Assembly (NCBI GenBank): GCA_937911795.1 | Contig: CALDPJ010000310.1 | Location: 1-9,152, forward strand | Direction of reading: 5' to 3' | DNA length: 9,152 nt | Source: an uncultured Flavobacteriales bacterium | Lineage (GTDB): Bacteria > Bacteroidota > Bacteroidia > Flavobacteriales_D > SKUL01 | Shown: positions 6,774 to 9,152 of the stretch, one piece after another | Layout: each line of letters opens with the position of its first letter | Numbering within the stretch: the stretch's first letter is position 1 | The notes under the pieces: model-generated | Told to the model about the DNA's origin: nothing | The model's input: only the letters and a program-made list of their open reading frames with translations | Databases searched by the model: none | Program-made: the position numbers and the translations under genes

Positions 6774-7364
6774 ATGGAACCAAAAGATATTGTTAAAAGA
6801 ATTGCATCGTACTTCTTTCAGGGACTACTGGTTACGGTTCCGCTTGCCATTCTTGGATACGTCATCTACGGCTTGTTCGTATTTCTCGATCAGCTCATTC
6901 CTTTTCAGGTTCCGGGTCTTGGGTTGCTCACACTTTTGGTATGCATCACGATCATGGGATACCTGGCCTCAACAATTGTTGCGCAACCCTTTCGCTGGTG
7001 GTTCGAAGAGCTGCTGAAACGCATTCCGTTGTTGAAAACCATTTACACGAGTGTGTCGGATCTGATGTCGGCGCTGATTGGATCCAAACGCCGGTTTAAC
7101 AAGCCGGTTCTGGTGCGGGTAAGCAGCACCGATTTGCACAAACTCGGTTTCATCACCGAAGAAGATCTCTCGTCGCTCAGTCTTGGTCCGGAGATGGTGG
7201 CGGTATATTTTCCGCATTCCTACAATTTCTCCGGAAACCTTTTTATCGTACCCCGCGCCAATGTAGTTCCGCTCGATGTAAAATCGGTGGAGCTGATGAA
7301 GTTCATTGTTTCTGGTGGTGTAGCCGAACTGGACGACGAAGATGAAGAGCACCACCACGCGTAA
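6774..7364 (+). CDS. DUF502 family inner-membrane protein
   Basis: This 196-aa protein fits the DUF502 family, membrane proteins of unknown biochemical role that also occur in plants as LCV/COV-like proteins. Two hydrophobic segments lie at about residues 16-38 and 48-70. They are followed by the family's 'RIPLLKTIYTSVSDL' stretch (83-97) and a soluble C-terminal domain with 'VYFPHSYNFSGNLFIVPR' and 'VVPLDVKSVELMKFIVSGGV' (about 144-183). The last residues, ELDDEDEEHHHA, form an acidic and histidine-rich tail that may bind metal ions, though this is only a guess. The start of the EamA transporter lies inside this tail, giving a 23-base overlap in another frame, so the two genes are likely translated together. 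The family assignment is firm, the function is not known. Confidence 0.9.
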   Translation: MEPKDIVKRIASYFFQGLLVTVPLAILGYVIYGLFVFLDQLIPFQVPGLGLLTLLVCITIMGYLASTIVAQPFRWWFEELLKRIPLLKTIYTSVSDLMSALIGSKRRFNKPVLVRVSSTDLHKLGFITEEDLSSLSLGPEMVAVYFPHSYNFSGNLFIVPRANVVPLDVKSVELMKFIVSGGVAELDDEDEEHHHA

Positions 7365-8226
7365 TATTTTACTGCTACACTTTATTGTGTTCATTTTTGG
7401 CTTCACCGGAATTCTCGGTAAGCTGATTACCATTGACAGCGAACCGCTGGTCTGGTGGAGAATGGTCATTGCCCTGGTTGGGATTACAACTTACATGGCG
7501 TGGAAACGGATTCCGGCTAAAATTTCAAAACGATCGGTTTTCTTCCTCATGCTGACCGGCATCATCACCGCAGCCCACTGGATTGCTTTTTTTGAATCCA
7601 TCAAAGTGGCCAATGTATCGGTGGCGCTGGCCTGCCTGAGCACGGCTGCCTTCTTTACAGCGGTTATTGAACCTTTTTTCTTCCGCCGAAAAATCAGCGT
7701 TGGAGAACTGGTCATGGGCATCGTCATCATCATTGGTCTCGTGCTCATTTTTTCGTTTGAAACACAGTACGCCTGGGGAATTATACTCGGATTATTGTCG
7801 GCATTTCTGGCTGCCACTTTCACTGTCGTCAACGGAATTTTTATCCGCAGCAGAAAACCTTCGCAAATTGCTTTTTATGAAATGCTGGGTGGAATTATCG
7901 CGATCACTGCCTACCTGATCATTCGAAAACAATTCACGGGCGAACTATTTGAACTGAGCACTCCGGATATCGGATGGCTGCTGATACTGGGGATCATCTG
8001 TACTGCTTTTGCATTTGTAGCCAGCGTAAAAGTGATGGAGACGATCCGCCCGTTTACCGTTTCACTGAGCGTAAATATGGAGCCTGTTTATGGCATTATT
8101 CTGGCCTGGTTAATTTTCGGGGAATCAGAAAAAATGACCATTGGTTTTTATTCCGGCGCCTTTATTATCTTAGCCACCCTGTTTTTCAATGCATACTGGC
8201 AGAAAAGACAGCGGAAACCAACCTGA
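7342..8226 (+). CDS. EamA/DMT superfamily transporter
   Basis: This 294-aa protein is a drug/metabolite transporter superfamily member, a class of exporters or permeases for metabolites, amino acids or toxic compounds. It is strongly hydrophobic and about ten helices can be traced as two EamA repeats, roughly residues 10-137 and 146-284. The second repeat ends with the family's typical 'NMEPVYGIILAWLIFGE' (245-261). A short basic tail (QKRQRKPT) follows the last helix. The ATG at 7342 is the best start because the first membrane helix begins about eight residues later; it lies inside the end of the DUF502 gene. The TGA at 8224-8226 abuts the next ATG with no gap. The substrate cannot be predicted. 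Confidence 0.92.
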   Translation: MKSTTTRNILLLHFIVFIFGFTGILGKLITIDSEPLVWWRMVIALVGITTYMAWKRIPAKISKRSVFFLMLTGIITAAHWIAFFESIKVANVSVALACLSTAAFFTAVIEPFFFRRKISVGELVMGIVIIIGLVLIFSFETQYAWGIILGLLSAFLAATFTVVNGIFIRSRKPSQIAFYEMLGGIIAITAYLIIRKQFTGELFELSTPDIGWLLILGIICTAFAFVASVKVMETIRPFTVSLSVNMEPVYGIILAWLIFGESEKMTIGFYSGAFIILATLFFNAYWQKRQRKPT

Positions 8227-9152
8227 ATGCCTTTACTGAAATTCATTTTTATTATCCTGTTCATGGGATACGGTGTGTTTGTAACCGCCCAGGGACGCGC
8301 ACCCGAAATCCGGAATCTATCTGCCGCGGCCGATACCGCTTCAGGATCCATTCACATTTCCTATGATCTGATTGATGCCGACAGTCCTGAGGTTGAGGTT
8401 ATACTGCGCGCTTCCAACGATCACGGCCGCAACTGGATTTTATACACACACGATGTTTCGGGTGATGTTGGAAAATCGGTTCGTCCCGGAAAGCAAAAAA
8501 ACATCATCTGGTACTACAACAAAAAAGCCGGCAACGCCCGTGATTTTCAGATCAAACTCATTGCCGACGATGGTGCTGCGGCAGATTTCACACCCCTGGT
8601 TCAGAGCGTTGATGAAAACCGCATTCGCGAAAGCGTTAAACTGCTGGAGCAACCCAGGCATTACCTGAACGGAGCAGATGGATTGAAAACAGCCAAGAAA
8701 TTATTGACCGACCGTCTTGCTGAATGTACACCGGATGTGCGCAAGCAAAGTTTTATGCTCGGCAGTTACGAAGGTCATAACATTTCGGGTCGGATGCCGG
8801 GCCAGGTAAACGAGCTGGAAACGATTATGGTCATTGCCCATTACGACACGCACCCCGATTCTCCCGGAGCAAATGACAACGCTTCAGGAGTAGCCACAAT
8901 GCTCGAAACCGCAAGAATTCTATCGACTTACAACTTTAGAAAAAACATTGTTTTTGTGGGAGTGGATTTGCAGAAACAGGGAGGAATCGGCGTGAAAAGG
9001 TTCCTTCAGAAAATTCCGGATAGTCAGGCTAAAAACATTTCGGCGGTTTATAATCTCGACAACATCGGCGTATTCGAAAGTAAATCCAACACACAGAAAT
9101 TCACACAGCGGCAGCAAAAAATGTTTGCCCACCTTTCGGGTGATCTTGAAAA
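8227..9152 (+). CDS. Secreted M28-fold protein with N-terminal Ig-like domain (partial, cut by window end)
   Basis: The first 308 codons of a gene that runs off the right edge. Residues 1-21 form a signal peptide with a hydrophobic core and likely cleavage at VTA-Q (21/22). Residues about 24-117 look like an Ig/fibronectin-like domain ('HISYDLIDADSPEVEVILRA', 'GDVGKSVRPGKQKNIIWYYN'), a type seen at the N-terminus of other secreted bacterial proteins. From about 125 onward it resembles the M28 zinc aminopeptidase fold: 'IAHYDTH' with His205, 'GANDNASG' with Asp217, and 'NLDNIG' with Asp278. The spacing of these metal residues (12 and 61) agrees with the family. The catalytic Glu-Glu pair, expected in a D-x-E-E-x-G context, reads 'DLQKQG' here, with Gln249 and Lys250. 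The protein may therefore be non-catalytic. The last metal His and any C-terminal sorting domain lie outside the window. The gene follows the EamA stop directly. Confidence 0.85.
   Translation, partial: MPLLKFIFIILFMGYGVFVTAQGRAPEIRNLSAAADTASGSIHISYDLIDADSPEVEVILRASNDHGRNWILYTHDVSGDVGKSVRPGKQKNIIWYYNKKAGNARDFQIKLIADDGAAADFTPLVQSVDENRIRESVKLLEQPRHYLNGADGLKTAKKLLTDRLAECTPDVRKQSFMLGSYEGHNISGRMPGQVNELETIMVIAHYDTHPDSPGANDNASGVATMLETARILSTYNFRKNIVFVGVDLQKQGGIGVKRFLQKIPDSQAKNISAVYNLDNIGVFESKSNTQKFTQRQQKMFAHLSGDLE

Noticed and set aside
1..9152. Search for CRISPR arrays, tRNA or rRNA genes, transposases, phage genes and toxin-antitoxin pairs
   Set aside because: I saw no regularly spaced direct repeats, no cloverleaf-like segment, and no proteins of these kinds on either strand.

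Overview
The window looks like chromosomal DNA from a member of the phylum Bacteroidota. Every recognisable gene is on the + strand, GC content appears moderate, and Shine-Dalgarno sites are scarce. The proteins belong to types common in that phylum: a long AsmA-like protein with a KKFPYA signature, an 'MAKETAHQLGTPLSSL'-type histidine kinase, and an HGNGTHTE-type cyclase. TA-N2-TTT(G/A) elements resembling the Bacteroidota -7 promoter box precede two of the genes. I cannot place the genus.

Layout. Positions 1-189 have no gene. Positions 190-2820 hold an AsmA-family gene split by one in-frame TAA at 1492-1494; both halves are in the same frame and each looks intact. A 170-base gap (2821-2990) with a promoter-like element leads to a tightly packed run. 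In order it holds a membrane sensor histidine kinase (2991-4496), HemW (4496-5629), a metal-dependent cyclase/hydrolase (5626-6399) and a MmcQ/YjbR protein (6396-6740). After a 33-base gap come a DUF502 membrane protein (6774-7364), an EamA/DMT transporter (7342-8226) and the start of a secreted M28-fold protein (8227 to the window end). The kinase-to-MmcQ genes overlap by 1, 4 and 4 bases. DUF502 and EamA overlap by 23 bases, and EamA abuts the M28 gene with no gap, so co-transcription and translational coupling are likely. A repeat of the promoter-like element before DUF502 suggests a second, internal promoter.

The genes do not form one obvious pathway. HemW is a heme chaperone; the AsmA-like, DUF502, EamA and M28 proteins concern the envelope, transport or the exterior. 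The kinase has no response regulator in view. This looks like a housekeeping cluster, not a mobile or defence island: I saw no transposase, tRNA, rRNA, CRISPR or phage gene.

The points most worth a second look are the single stop codon in an otherwise intact AsmA gene, a tandemly duplicated periplasmic sensor module in the kinase, and an M28 peptidase domain that keeps its metal-site His and Asp residues but has Gln-Lys where the family has its catalytic Glu-Glu pair. I did not find convincing evidence of a wholly new biological system.
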